Shown here in pieces: positions 28,738 through 37,596 of a stretch of DNA of 43,089 nt. The stretch is from positions 1 to 43,089 of the forward strand of contig QCDH01000010.1 of NCBI GenBank assembly GCA_003280985.1, given 5' to 3'. The position numbers and the translations under genes were made by a program. Numbering within the stretch: the first letter of the stretch is position 1; every line of letters begins with the position of its first letter. Below the pieces are notes generated by a model. The model saw nothing but the letters and a program-made list of their open reading frames with translations. It did not search any database and had not been told where the DNA came from. The stretch comes from Prochlorococcus sp. AG-355-A18 (lineage in GTDB: Bacteria; Cyanobacteriota; Cyanobacteriia; PCC-6307; Cyanobiaceae).

Positions 28738-29670
28738 ATGAAAATTATAATTACTGGTGCTAAAGGTTTGGTAGGAAGTGCTATATCGAAAAGATTAGAA
28801 ACAAATATTGATACTGAATTACTGAAAATAGGAAGAGATAATTGTGATTTAGAAAACAAGACTGAAACAGATAAAGTTTTTAATTCATTCTCTCCTGATA
28901 TAGTCATCCATTGTGCTGGGAAGGTTTTTGGCATTGGAGGTAATATGGCTAATCAATATGATTCTTGGATCAAAAATACAATAATAAATATGAATGTAAT
29001 AGAAGCATCAAGAGAATCAAAAGTTAAACATCTCATAAGTCTTGGAACAGGTTGTGTATATCCAAGCGAAATAGTTGAGGGTGGATATTCGGAAACTCAA
29101 TTGTGGGATGGCAATGTTGATAATTCTGAATATGGATATGCGCATAGTAAAAGGCATATGTTAGCAGGACTACAATCTTTAGAGAGAAGTAGCGACTTTA
29201 AATTCACATATATAGTATCTTGCAATTTATTCGGCCCAAACGATAGTTTTAATGAGGATACTGGTCATGTTATACCTAGTCTTATATCAAAGTTTGAAAA
29301 AAAGATTTCTGGAGAAAATTCAAAAGTTTCTCTTTGGGGTAATGGTTCAGCAGTTAGAGATTTCTTGTCTTCTATTGAAATGGCGAGAGCTTTAGAGTTT
29401 TTCGTTAGAGAAGGTCCACATGGTGTTGTTAATGTATGTAGTGGAGTAAAAAGATCTATAAAAGATGTTATTTATGCAATTTCTGATATTTCAGGAGTTT
29501 CTGAAGAAGATTTTTATTGGGATCATTCAAAACCCAATGGTCAGAATCAAAGGTACTACAAAAATAAAAAACTTAGAGATATTGGGTTTGATATTCAAGA
29601 TACTTTTAAAAAAGATCTAGAGACTACCTATAAATGGTATTTACAAAACAAAAAGGGGGCTAGAAGATGA
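28738..29670 (+). CDS. GDP-sugar 4-reductase/epimerase, Fcl-like paralogue in the heptose operon
   Basis: Extended SDR enzyme, about 310 residues, related to GDP-fucose synthase. Seen: IIITGAKGLVGSAI at the N-terminus, HCAGKVFGIGGNMANQ, GTGCVYP (Thr in place of Ser, Cys kept), YAHSK, and the His of GHVIPSL. The start is placed at the ATG at 28738, directly before the Rossmann strand; an ATG at 28714 would add eight residues (MYIKLFCD) not typical of the family. It is the first gene of a tight operon with gmhA, a GDP-sugar 4,6-dehydratase and hddA, so it most likely reduces a 4-keto-GDP-heptose, as DdahC/MlghC or DmhB do. GDP-fucose synthesis is the alternative. Confidence 0.78.
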   Translation: MKIIITGAKGLVGSAISKRLETNIDTELLKIGRDNCDLENKTETDKVFNSFSPDIVIHCAGKVFGIGGNMANQYDSWIKNTIINMNVIEASRESKVKHLISLGTGCVYPSEIVEGGYSETQLWDGNVDNSEYGYAHSKRHMLAGLQSLERSSDFKFTYIVSCNLFGPNDSFNEDTGHVIPSLISKFEKKISGENSKVSLWGNGSAVRDFLSSIEMARALEFFVREGPHGVVNVCSGVKRSIKDVIYAISDISGVSEEDFYWDHSKPNGQNQRYYKNKKLRDIGFDIQDTFKKDLETTYKWYLQNKKGARR

Positions 29671-30281
29671 AAATAAAAAAAGAAGAATTAATTTTTAGAA
29701 AAATAAAAACAGACTTACAAACTTCATCGGAGAATTTAACTCATTTAGTAAACTGCGATGAAACTATAAATCAACTGGTTTTATTATCAAAAATAGCTAT
29801 TGAGACTATTTCTAATAAATCTAAAATTATTTTCTGCGGAAATGGAGGCTCTGCTGCAGAAGCTCAACACTTTTCTGCAGAGTTAACATCAAAATTCTTG
29901 CATGAACGAAGTGCAATAAATGCAATAGCCTTAACAACCGATACTTCTGCAATAACATCCATTGGGAACGACTTTGGTTACGAGAATATTTTCTCTAGGC
30001 AATTAGAGGCAATAGGTAATGAAGGAGATCTTCTTATAGCTCTCTCTACAAGTGGGAAAAGTCCAAATATTGTCAAGGCAATTAAATTGGCATTAAGAAA
30101 TAACATTAAGACCTCGCTATGGACTGGAAATCATAAATTAGAGGAACTTTCTAATTTAAATGATTTAATCATATTAAAATCCACTTCAAGAGAAACGGCT
30201 TTAATTCAAGAACAACAGTTGATATTAGGACATATCTTTTGTGGACTTCTTGAGAACTTTGTGATCGATAATGCACTATAA
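29667..30281 (+). CDS. gmhA: Sedoheptulose-7-phosphate isomerase
   Basis: First enzyme of ADP/GDP-heptose synthesis, turning sedoheptulose-7-P into D-glycero-D-manno-heptose-7-P; 204 residues, the normal size. The SIS-fold phosphate-binding loop is seen as CGNGGSAAEAQHFSAEL and LSTSGKSPNI, with metal-binding His candidates in AEAQHF and QQLILGHIF. Its ATGA overlaps the stop of the preceding reductase gene, and AAAGGGGG upstream is a fair ribosome-binding site. Sedoheptulose-7-P is abundant in a Calvin-cycle organism, so the precursor is readily at hand. Confidence 0.93.
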   Translation: MKIKKEELIFRKIKTDLQTSSENLTHLVNCDETINQLVLLSKIAIETISNKSKIIFCGNGGSAAEAQHFSAELTSKFLHERSAINAIALTTDTSAITSIGNDFGYENIFSRQLEAIGNEGDLLIALSTSGKSPNIVKAIKLALRNNIKTSLWTGNHKLEELSNLNDLIILKSTSRETALIQEQQLILGHIFCGLLENFVIDNAL

Positions 30282-30295
30282 TAAAACAAAAAAAA

Positions 30296-31303
30296 ATGAC
30301 TAAAGCCTTAATTACAGGAATTACTGGAATGGTAGGGAGTCATATGTATGACTACCTCTTTAAAAATACAGATTGGGAACTTCACGGGTTATTAAGATGG
30401 AGAAGTCCTCTTGATAACATAAGACATACACTAAGCAATTTCAACGATAAGAAAAGGTCATACTTGCATTACGGAGATTTGAATGACTCGCTTTCAATAG
30501 ATAATGTCATTAAAAGTGTTAAGCCGAAATATATTTTTCATTTGGCGGCGCAAAGTTTTCCAAGAGTAAGTTTCGATGCTCCTATAGAGACATACAATAC
30601 TAATATAAATGGGACACAAAACCTTCTAGACTCAGTTAAGAAGTTTTGTCCTGAGAGTATAGTTCATGTTTGTTCATCTTCTGAAGTCTTTGGTAGAGTT
30701 CCTAAAGAATTTATTCCAATAAATGAGGAAGTTAAATTTCATCCAGCTTCACCTTACGCCATCTCGAAATGTGGTACAGATTTAATAGGTAGATATTTTG
30801 GAGAGGCGTTTAATATTTGTACAATAGTAACAAGAATGTTTACTCATACAGGTCCAAGGAGAGGGGACGTTTTTGCAGAATCTACATTCGCGAAACAAAT
30901 TGCTCTAGCTGAAGCTGGATTTATAGAGCCTATCGTAAAAGTTGGTAATCTTGACTCATTAAGAACTATTGCTGATGTAAGAGATGCTGTTAGGGCTTAC
31001 CATATGGCAGTAACAATTAACCCCAAACCAGGTAGCTACTTTAATATTGGGGGGAATTACAGTACGACCATTAGAGAATTACTAGATGACTTGATTGCTT
31101 TAAGTACTTGCAAAGATATCAAAATTGAAATAGACCCCGAAAGATTAAGACCTATTGATGCTGATTTACAAGTTCCAGACATCAGAAAATTTAAAAATCA
31201 TACTGGTTGGGAACCAGAAATTCCCTATAAAAAAACACTTGAAGATCTCTTAAATTATTGGCGTGAAGAAATCAAAATGAAGGGTGAATTTTTGACAAGG
31301 TAA
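30296..31303 (+). CDS. GDP-sugar 4,6-dehydratase, probably acting on GDP-manno-heptose
   Basis: Member of the GDP-mannose 4,6-dehydratase family, 335 residues. Landmarks: ITGITGMVGSHMYDYL, the signature LLRWRSPLDNI, YGDLNDSLS, CSSSEVFGRV, SPYAISK (catalytic Tyr/Lys) and GPRRGDVFAEST. The RWRSPLDNI form is typical of the branch that includes WcbK/DmhA/DdahA heptose enzymes and D-rhamnose enzymes, not the classical Gmd. With gmhA 14 bases upstream and hddA overlapping by one base downstream, the likely substrate is GDP-D-glycero-D-manno-heptose. It could still supply GDP-4-keto-6-deoxymannose to fcl at 8836, since no other homologue is in the window. Confidence 0.85.
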   Translation: MTKALITGITGMVGSHMYDYLFKNTDWELHGLLRWRSPLDNIRHTLSNFNDKKRSYLHYGDLNDSLSIDNVIKSVKPKYIFHLAAQSFPRVSFDAPIETYNTNINGTQNLLDSVKKFCPESIVHVCSSSEVFGRVPKEFIPINEEVKFHPASPYAISKCGTDLIGRYFGEAFNICTIVTRMFTHTGPRRGDVFAESTFAKQIALAEAGFIEPIVKVGNLDSLRTIADVRDAVRAYHMAVTINPKPGSYFNIGGNYSTTIRELLDDLIALSTCKDIKIEIDPERLRPIDADLQVPDIRKFKNHTGWEPEIPYKKTLEDLLNYWREEIKMKGEFLTR

Positions 31304-32289
31304 TGTTATTTATTTCCAGCCCATTCAGGGTATCAATTATTGGTGGTGGAACCGATTATCAAAAATATTTTAATGAGTATAGTGGGAGATCAATTGGTTT
31401 TGCAATTAATCAAGGCTGTCTAATATCAGTTAATAACAATCCAAATAAAATATTTAATTATAGATTAGTTTATTCTGGTATTGAAGAGACAAACAATCCT
31501 GAGGAAATAAAGCATAAGATGCTTTACACCTTAATAAAACATAGACAAATTAAGAAAATAGAAATCCATTATGATGCTACTTTAGGTAAATGTAATGGAC
31601 TAGGAACCTCTTCTGCATTTGCTTGTGCTTTGACAGCATATGACTTAACTCAACAAAATAGCTTGTTAGAAGAATACAGTATCGCAAGAGGAGCAATCAA
31701 TTTAGAAAGAGATTTAATGAATGAATTTGGAGGATGGCAAGATCAAATTTATTCAGCATATGGTGGCATTTGTGATATTTCATTTTCAAATAATAATTTC
31801 TACGTTTCTCAGATAAAACCAAATAGAGATGCTCTAAACAAACTTAATGAGAATTTATTTCTTATTGTCCAAAAAAGAACTACATGTGAAACTAGTCTTA
31901 AAAATGCCAACATTAAACTAAATCAAAACATTATTTCTTTGAGGGAATTTGATAATTTATATACAGCGACAGCTCAATCTTTATTCAATGCCAATATCGA
32001 AGATTTAAAAGAAATAATGAAAGAAGCTTTCCAACTTAAGCAAAAGTTTACAGATGTACACAATCAAGAGACCGCTCCAATTTGTGAAGTTTTGGACTCA
32101 TTAAATTGCGCTTATAAAATTACAGGTAGTGGTAATGGCGGTGGAATTTTTATAATTGGAGATCGTGAATTAAAAGATAAGATTAAAGTCTCATTGAGCA
32201 AAAAAGGTATAAAAGATTTAAAAATAATTAATTTAAAAATCGCTTCGCGCGGTACTCATATAATTGAGCCTTTTGATTTGAAAAATTAA
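31303..32289 (+). CDS. hddA: D-glycero-alpha-D-manno-heptose-7-phosphate kinase
   Basis: GHMP-family kinase, 328 residues, phosphorylating heptose-7-P at C1 in the GDP branch of heptose synthesis. Motif 1 is FRVSIIGGGTDYQKYF near residues 8-23; the ATP loop is GKCNGLGTSSAFA; and motif 3 is KITGSGNGGGIFIIG. Its start shares one base with the stop of the dehydratase gene (TAATG), implying translational coupling. It converges on the hddC-gmhB fusion, the two stops overlapping by four bases. Confidence 0.9.
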   Translation: MLFISSPFRVSIIGGGTDYQKYFNEYSGRSIGFAINQGCLISVNNNPNKIFNYRLVYSGIEETNNPEEIKHKMLYTLIKHRQIKKIEIHYDATLGKCNGLGTSSAFACALTAYDLTQQNSLLEEYSIARGAINLERDLMNEFGGWQDQIYSAYGGICDISFSNNNFYVSQIKPNRDALNKLNENLFLIVQKRTTCETSLKNANIKLNQNIISLREFDNLYTATAQSLFNANIEDLKEIMKEAFQLKQKFTDVHNQETAPICEVLDSLNCAYKITGSGNGGGIFIIGDRELKDKIKVSLSKKGIKDLKIINLKIASRGTHIIEPFDLKN

Positions 32290-33512
32290 AGTTGTAAAGC
32301 ATTAATGAATTTAATATTCATATTTTTAGCTAACTGGAAATCTCTAATGCTATCTCCAATTACAAAAGATTTCTCAAATTCAATATTAAATTCTGAAGAA
32401 ATCTTTTCACACATCCCTGGATTGGGCTTTCTGCAATTACAAGAGATTTTTAATTCTTTTATTTCATTTTCAAAGCCTTTTTGAGGATGATGTGGACAAA
32501 AGTAAAAACCAGAAATATTAATATTTTCACTAAATAGGTGACTGCCTAATGTAAAAAGATGATTTACTAAATCATCTTCTTTAAAGAATCCCTTAGCTAT
32601 TCCTGGTTGATTAGTAGTTATAAATATTCTATGTGTTTTATTTAATTTAACTAATAAATTTATGAGCCTTCTATTAAAAAGGTCTATCTTAATATTTCTT
32701 GGATTCTTATCCTTTGGATCCTTTATAATTGTGTTATCTTTATCAAGAAATATTGCTGGAGATTTAATTCTTGAATCCATCTGATAAGGTAAAAGATTTA
32801 ATTTATTAACCTCAGATAATCTTTCTACAGATCCCAAATCCTTAATAAATTCAGCCGTAAAAAAATAATTTATTCTTGGCAACTTAACTTTATTTGAAAG
32901 GGATGAAAAGATTATTTGATGAATATCACAAAGTTCTGTACAGAAAGTCTTTATAAATTCTTTTTTAAAATAAAAAACACCAGAATTACCTATGGGAGGG
33001 ATTTTATTATGCATAATTTGATTTCTATTTTCATCGCGTAAGAAAAAATTTTTTACATAATTATTAGCCATTAACCCGATTAAATCACTATCTTCAGGAT
33101 GATCTGTATATTTGCAAACAAGCAGTGCGTCTGAATCACATTTTCTACCAAAATTATAAATCTTAGGGAGATTTAAAGAAATGAAAAGATCTCCCATAAT
33201 TAATAGAAAATCTTTATTTAATTTGTTCAACGCAGCAGCTAAAGCTCCACCTGTTCCTCCTGGATAATCTTCAACAAAGACTGATATATTCAAACTTTTA
33301 TAGTTATCTTTAATTTGATTAATATGATTAATAACTTGTTGAGATTCATAACAACAAATAATGAGAATATTTTGAATATTCGATTTTGTAATTTCAATAA
33401 TTTGATGTTCAAGTATAGTTTTTTGACCTATTGGTGCAAGACATTTTGGCTTTCCTTTAAGAAGACTTTGTAATCTAGTGCCTTTACCTCCAGCTAAAAT
33501 AACTGCCTGCAT
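32286..33512 (-). CDS. Fused heptose-1-P guanylyltransferase and heptose bisphosphate phosphatase (HddC-GmhB)
   Basis: A 408-residue fusion. Residues 1-240 are a nucleotidyltransferase of the HddC/RmlA type: LAGGKGTRLQSLLKGKPKC at 7-24, GGTGGALAAAL at 86-95, MGDLF at 106-110. Residues 250-408 are a HAD-IIIA phosphatase like GmhB: FLDKDNTI with nucleophile D257 and D259, TTNQPGI at 299-305, zinc ligands in CPHH (339) and CNCRKPNPG (358-366), and GDSIRD near 386. Together they carry out the two steps, removal of the 7-phosphate and transfer of GMP to C1, that follow HddA. Canonical GmhB reads DRDGT where this has DKDNT. It sits on the strand opposite the other heptose genes, with a four-base convergent overlap. 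Confidence 0.88.
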   Translation of the reverse strand: MQAVILAGGKGTRLQSLLKGKPKCLAPIGQKTILEHQIIEITKSNIQNILIICCYESQQVINHINQIKDNYKSLNISVFVEDYPGGTGGALAAALNKLNKDFLLIMGDLFISLNLPKIYNFGRKCDSDALLVCKYTDHPEDSDLIGLMANNYVKNFFLRDENRNQIMHNKIPPIGNSGVFYFKKEFIKTFCTELCDIHQIIFSSLSNKVKLPRINYFFTAEFIKDLGSVERLSEVNKLNLLPYQMDSRIKSPAIFLDKDNTIIKDPKDKNPRNIKIDLFNRRLINLLVKLNKTHRIFITTNQPGIAKGFFKEDDLVNHLFTLGSHLFSENINISGFYFCPHHPQKGFENEIKELKISCNCRKPNPGMCEKISSEFNIEFEKSFVIGDSIRDFQLAKNMNIKFINALQL

Positions 33513-33575
33513 AAATTCTTATTTGATAGAATTATTATATATGTGAAAGTCTTTAAGTTTGATTTATTTATAAAA

Positions 33576-34343
33576 ATGGAAAAAAAAAGTATTAGTAAAT
33601 GTAAAATTGCTATATCCCTGGAAAATGTATCATTAAATATACCCATAATTCAATCCAATGAGAGATATACATTAAAATCTACTTTACTAAATCCCTTTTC
33701 GAAGAAAGCTTCCCAGATTTCTATCTTTAAGGCTTTAAAAAATATTAATTTGGAAATAAATCATGGTGACAAAATTGCCTTAATAGGTCCTAATGGAGCT
33801 GGAAAAAGTACACTTCTAAGATTGTTGTCAGGAATATATCTACCAAGCGAGGGTAAACTTACAACTACTACTAATGTTCATCCAGTTATTTATAAAGGTT
33901 TCTTGACTAGTGAAGAACTCAGTGGTTTTAAAGCTGCAAAAGCACATTATTTAAATTGCAAGAAAAATCTTGATGGATTTAACAATTTTCTTCAAGATGT
34001 AGAGAGTTTTTGCGAACTAGGGGATTTTTTTTATAAACCAGTTAAAATTTATAGTGAAGGAATGAAAACTAGACTACTATTTTCTATACTTACCGCTTTT
34101 GAACATGATTGCCTAGCGATGGATGAGGGAATAGGAGCAGGGGATAAAGCTTTTCTAGTTAAAGCTGAAAAGAGATTGCAAGAATTTGTACAGGGAAGTG
34201 GTACTTTAATACTTGCTTCACATGCAAATGAATTATTAAATAAATTTTGTAATAGAGGAATTGTTATGGATAAAGGTGTTATTAAATTTGATAGCAGTTT
34301 AGAAAATGCCTTATCATTTTATGAAAATAGATCGATAATATAA
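33576..34343 (+). CDS. wzt: ABC transporter ATPase for polysaccharide export (Wzt/KpsT type)
   Basis: ATP-binding subunit of an O-antigen or capsule exporter. Walker A GPNGAGKST, signature YSEGMKTRL (the SxGM form typical of Wzt/KpsT/TagH), Walker B CLAMDEGIGAGD and the switch His of LASHANELL are all present. The start is placed at ATG 33576; GTG 33543 would add 11 residues. With about 255 residues it has only the nucleotide-binding domain and not the C-terminal carbohydrate-binding domain of E. coli O9a Wzt, so export should not depend on recognition of a capped chain end. Its permease partner is at 37597, separated by two genes on the other strand. Confidence 0.88.
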   Translation: MEKKSISKCKIAISLENVSLNIPIIQSNERYTLKSTLLNPFSKKASQISIFKALKNINLEINHGDKIALIGPNGAGKSTLLRLLSGIYLPSEGKLTTTTNVHPVIYKGFLTSEELSGFKAAKAHYLNCKKNLDGFNNFLQDVESFCELGDFFYKPVKIYSEGMKTRLLFSILTAFEHDCLAMDEGIGAGDKAFLVKAEKRLQEFVQGSGTLILASHANELLNKFCNRGIVMDKGVIKFDSSLENALSFYENRSII

Positions 34344-34350
34344 TATGAAC

Positions 34351-36297
34351 TTATATTGATAATTTATATTTATTTAGAATAATATCTGTTATTAATTTTC
34401 TATTATTACGGTTGTTTATATCTGTTTCATAGTCTTTATAGTATTTAAGAATATATTCAACAATCGCATTAGCTTCCACCCAAAGATCCATTTTCTTTGC
34501 TATTTTTTCATCTTCAGTAAGTTTATTTTTGAACTTTAATTTATCCATAACCAATCTAGCGCCTTTTGGATTTTGAAGACCTTCCCATTTACATCCTGTT
34601 TTCTTTAGAAAATTTGGTTCCTCTAATAGTGAAATCATAATTAAAAACAAACCTCTTAACTGAAATAGCTGTTTAATTATATTTAGATGTTTATTAACTA
34701 ATCTTCCCCTTATCAATACTTGAGCTGAATTTAAAGAATAATCAACAATGTCTTTATAAGTTGTTAGTACTGAGAGATTTAAAGTAAATGATTCTCTATT
34801 TATGTAATAAAAATAATCACGTTTTTTTCTTTCTCTTAAAAAATGTGGATATAATTTATTCTCAAAACTCAATAGATCACTATTGTTGTCGAGAAATTCA
34901 TCAACTAATTCTGGCGTTGCATATACATGACTATTATCCTCAATCATCAATAAATTTTTTTTCTTTGCCTTTGAAATTATACAACTCAAATTAATCGCAT
35001 TTAAATCAGACTGATTAATGATATTTTTATCATAAATAATACGAGTTTTCCCAATATAATTTTCCCATTTTTTTTCAGTAAATACGTACCACTTATCATC
35101 AATTAAATCTTCAAGATTTTTATTTTCTTTTATTATGGTGTACTTAGTATTATCAGATTCGACATTATTAATATGAGAATTATGAAAAGAATGAATAGTG
35201 TTAATAGATTTTTCAAAAGTATATTCTTTCATTAATTCTTGGCATTTTTTTAACCTCTCATTAGTTCCATTTGGATCTTCTAAGCATTTTTCAAAAGAAT
35301 TTATTACTTGTTCTTTATCATTAATACTATCCCCATCGTAATACTCAATTAGGTTTCCAAATATATCTTTAACATGCGCATTTTTATTTGTTATGGGCAT
35401 AGATCCAGAACCCAAGGCTTCGAATACTCTTGATGATGTTGTTTGCCAATATTGATGATCTATTGAATTAATACATAAAGTAAATTTATATTCAGACATT
35501 TTTTTTATAAGAGAAAATCCATCGAAAGGAATTTCTCCTTTATAATTAATTTTTCCTACCCAAGTAAAAAAACCATTTATAAATCTAGGACCATAAATGT
35601 CAATGTAATTAGGAGGAATCTTGTCTAAAATTTTTACTCTAGACTCATTAAGTTCACCTAATTTTTCTTTAGAATACTCTATGTCTAAAATATCAACTTT
35701 TTCTTCAAATGATAAGTAATTAGTAAAGTCCTCAAATTTCTTCGTAACCACTTTTCCTTTTTTATTATAATTAATAATTTTTTTTGGATTTTCTCCTGCA
35801 AAATTTGATTTTCTTAATTTTTTTGCAAAATCCCAATTAATTCCAGCATAAAACATTTTATTTAATTTATTTTGCCAAGGGAGTTCCTCCATTCTGCTAA
35901 TTTGATCAAAACCTAAAGTAGGTAAGAAAAATGTTTTATCACATAATTTATTTACTCCTATTAAATGATTAAATTTATCCATTTTTGATGAAAGATTAGT
36001 AACATATCCATCAAACATATTTACTCTACTTTTCATATCAATAGGCATATTATCTAAGAAATAAAAACTCAATGGATTAATCATCGCTAAATAACTTTTT
36101 ATAGGAAGAATTGGTGCTGCTTCATAATGAAAATATAAAGCGAAACTAAAATCGTCAAAATCAACTTTCTTACCAGTCTCTAGTGAATAACCATATCTAT
36201 TTATCTCTTCGCAAGGTATGGCGTTTTTTAATCTTGCTATAAGTTCATATTCAGCAGTTAATGATTCAGGCCAATTATTAATTGCTAAAATCTTCAT
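34351..36297 (-). CDS. Glycosyltransferase with an unrecognised C-terminal domain
   Basis: A 648-residue protein. The N-terminal part (about 1-375) looks like a GT-B glycosyltransferase of the kind whose donor domain resembles GT1/GT10 or CgeB-like proteins: IDIYGPRFI near 232, a KYKG-like NYKGEIPFDG near 251, and TSSRVFEALGSGSMPIT at 287-303, which would bind the nucleotide sugar. The remaining 270 residues (about 380-648) contain WYVFTEKKWENYIGKTRIIY, LLMIEDNSHVYA and KWEGLQNPKGARLV; I do not recognise that domain. The ATG at 36297 is two bases after the stop of the upstream glycosyltransferase, so the two form an operon. Donor, acceptor and the role of the extra domain are unknown. Confidence 0.65.
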   Translation of the reverse strand: MKILAINNWPESLTAEYELIARLKNAIPCEEINRYGYSLETGKKVDFDDFSFALYFHYEAAPILPIKSYLAMINPLSFYFLDNMPIDMKSRVNMFDGYVTNLSSKMDKFNHLIGVNKLCDKTFFLPTLGFDQISRMEELPWQNKLNKMFYAGINWDFAKKLRKSNFAGENPKKIINYNKKGKVVTKKFEDFTNYLSFEEKVDILDIEYSKEKLGELNESRVKILDKIPPNYIDIYGPRFINGFFTWVGKINYKGEIPFDGFSLIKKMSEYKFTLCINSIDHQYWQTTSSRVFEALGSGSMPITNKNAHVKDIFGNLIEYYDGDSINDKEQVINSFEKCLEDPNGTNERLKKCQELMKEYTFEKSINTIHSFHNSHINNVESDNTKYTIIKENKNLEDLIDDKWYVFTEKKWENYIGKTRIIYDKNIINQSDLNAINLSCIISKAKKKNLLMIEDNSHVYATPELVDEFLDNNSDLLSFENKLYPHFLRERKKRDYFYYINRESFTLNLSVLTTYKDIVDYSLNSAQVLIRGRLVNKHLNIIKQLFQLRGLFLIMISLLEEPNFLKKTGCKWEGLQNPKGARLVMDKLKFKNKLTEDEKIAKKMDLWVEANAIVEYILKYYKDYETDINNRNNRKLITDIILNKYKLSI

Positions 36298-36299
36298 TT

Positions 36300-37484
36300 T
36301 TATTTGGCCAACTTAGCATAAATATTTGTAGATAATACATCAATATTTATATCATTCCTGGGATCCTGATTTGAATTTTCAATAGTAGCTATAGCATGTG
36401 CACATTCCATTGGGCTACATGGGTCAAAATATTTAACGTGATCATGAATATAAAATTTACTATTTTCTTCAAATGCTTCAATAGAAGATATTACCAAAAG
36501 CTTCCTTAAGTCTCTTGCAATAGCCATATTGCCAGATCCAACTAATCCTGTTTCTTGATAAGGAAAAACCATAACATCGCAGAACTTAATCCTATTGTAA
36601 AACTCATTATCTGTATTAGATCTTCCACAAAAATGCACTCTATCTGAGAGGTCTAATTCATCAACCAACTTAAAAAGTTTCAAGCCATAATCGGCATTAA
36701 AATCGTACGGATGTCTTGAACCAAGTATAAAAAGATTATAGTAAGTTGGAAGATAAGACAGACTTCTTATCGCACATTCATGTCCTTTATTCTCTGAAAT
36801 AAACCCACTGAGACCAATTCTAATTATTTTTTTTTGCGGAAGCATCACTGGAGGATGCTCGATGTCTTTTTCTTGTAATTTATAAAATGATTCTTGCTCT
36901 TTTTGATTGAAAAAAGTAATTGGATAGGTAATAATATTTTCCTTTCTTATATGGTAAGGCCGACCAATCATTCGTTTAGTACACAAATTATGATGCGAAA
37001 CAAAATCGGCTCCGTGTCTTTTAGCTAATTTAATAATTGATAGAAAAGCATGCCAATAAGGCGACGATGCATAGTAAATCTTTAATTGATTTATATAATC
37101 TAAAGGTTTTAATAAGTACTTTAAACTAAAAGGAGGAAACTTACTTGGGTTTTCTAATCTGTGAATAGTAATTACACATTTTTTTGAAGACCTTATTAGT
37201 TTCTTTATTGCCCAGGTCTGAAATTTAACATTCGGTCCATATAGGCCAAACTCAAAATGAATATTAATTCCCTCACATTTAGAAGCCAGTTTGCATAAAT
37301 CATTTATGTGTTTTTTCGCTTCATAACTAAAAACAACTTTTCTAAGGATTTCTTGATTTAGAGAAAGTTTTATAATCTCACCACCTTCTCCACATTTTGT
37401 CTGTAAACCTTTAGCTAAAACTTCGGCATACGTAGCATTACCACAAAATTCGTCAAAGCTACTTACTATCCCAAATTTTTTCAT
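36300..37484 (-). CDS. Glycosyltransferase, GT4-like
   Basis: A 394-residue GT-B protein. The acceptor domain has GIVSSFDEFCGNATYAEVLA with the loop common in GT4 enzymes, CVITIHRLENPSKF and FVSHHNLCTKRM. The donor domain has IRIGLSGFISENKGHECAIR, FILGSRHPYDF, DRVHFCGRSNTDNEF and VMVFPYQETGLVGSGNMAIA. The usual EX7E pair is not clear; ETGLVGSGNMA stands in its place, so the catalytic arrangement may be unusual. It lies between the two halves of the ABC exporter on the opposite strand and immediately upstream of the 648-residue glycosyltransferase. ATG start; 112 bases separate it from divergent wzm. Confidence 0.75.
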   Translation of the reverse strand: MKKFGIVSSFDEFCGNATYAEVLAKGLQTKCGEGGEIIKLSLNQEILRKVVFSYEAKKHINDLCKLASKCEGINIHFEFGLYGPNVKFQTWAIKKLIRSSKKCVITIHRLENPSKFPPFSLKYLLKPLDYINQLKIYYASSPYWHAFLSIIKLAKRHGADFVSHHNLCTKRMIGRPYHIRKENIITYPITFFNQKEQESFYKLQEKDIEHPPVMLPQKKIIRIGLSGFISENKGHECAIRSLSYLPTYYNLFILGSRHPYDFNADYGLKLFKLVDELDLSDRVHFCGRSNTDNEFYNRIKFCDVMVFPYQETGLVGSGNMAIARDLRKLLVISSIEAFEENSKFYIHDHVKYFDPCSPMECAHAIATIENSNQDPRNDINIDVLSTNIYAKLAK

Positions 37485-37596
37485 TTATAAATAAACGTTT
37501 TGGAAATAATAACATAATATCTTCAATTACTGATAGGCCATCTATCTAAAAACATTATTACTTGGTTAAATAGTATTAGAATTTAATTAAATAAAG

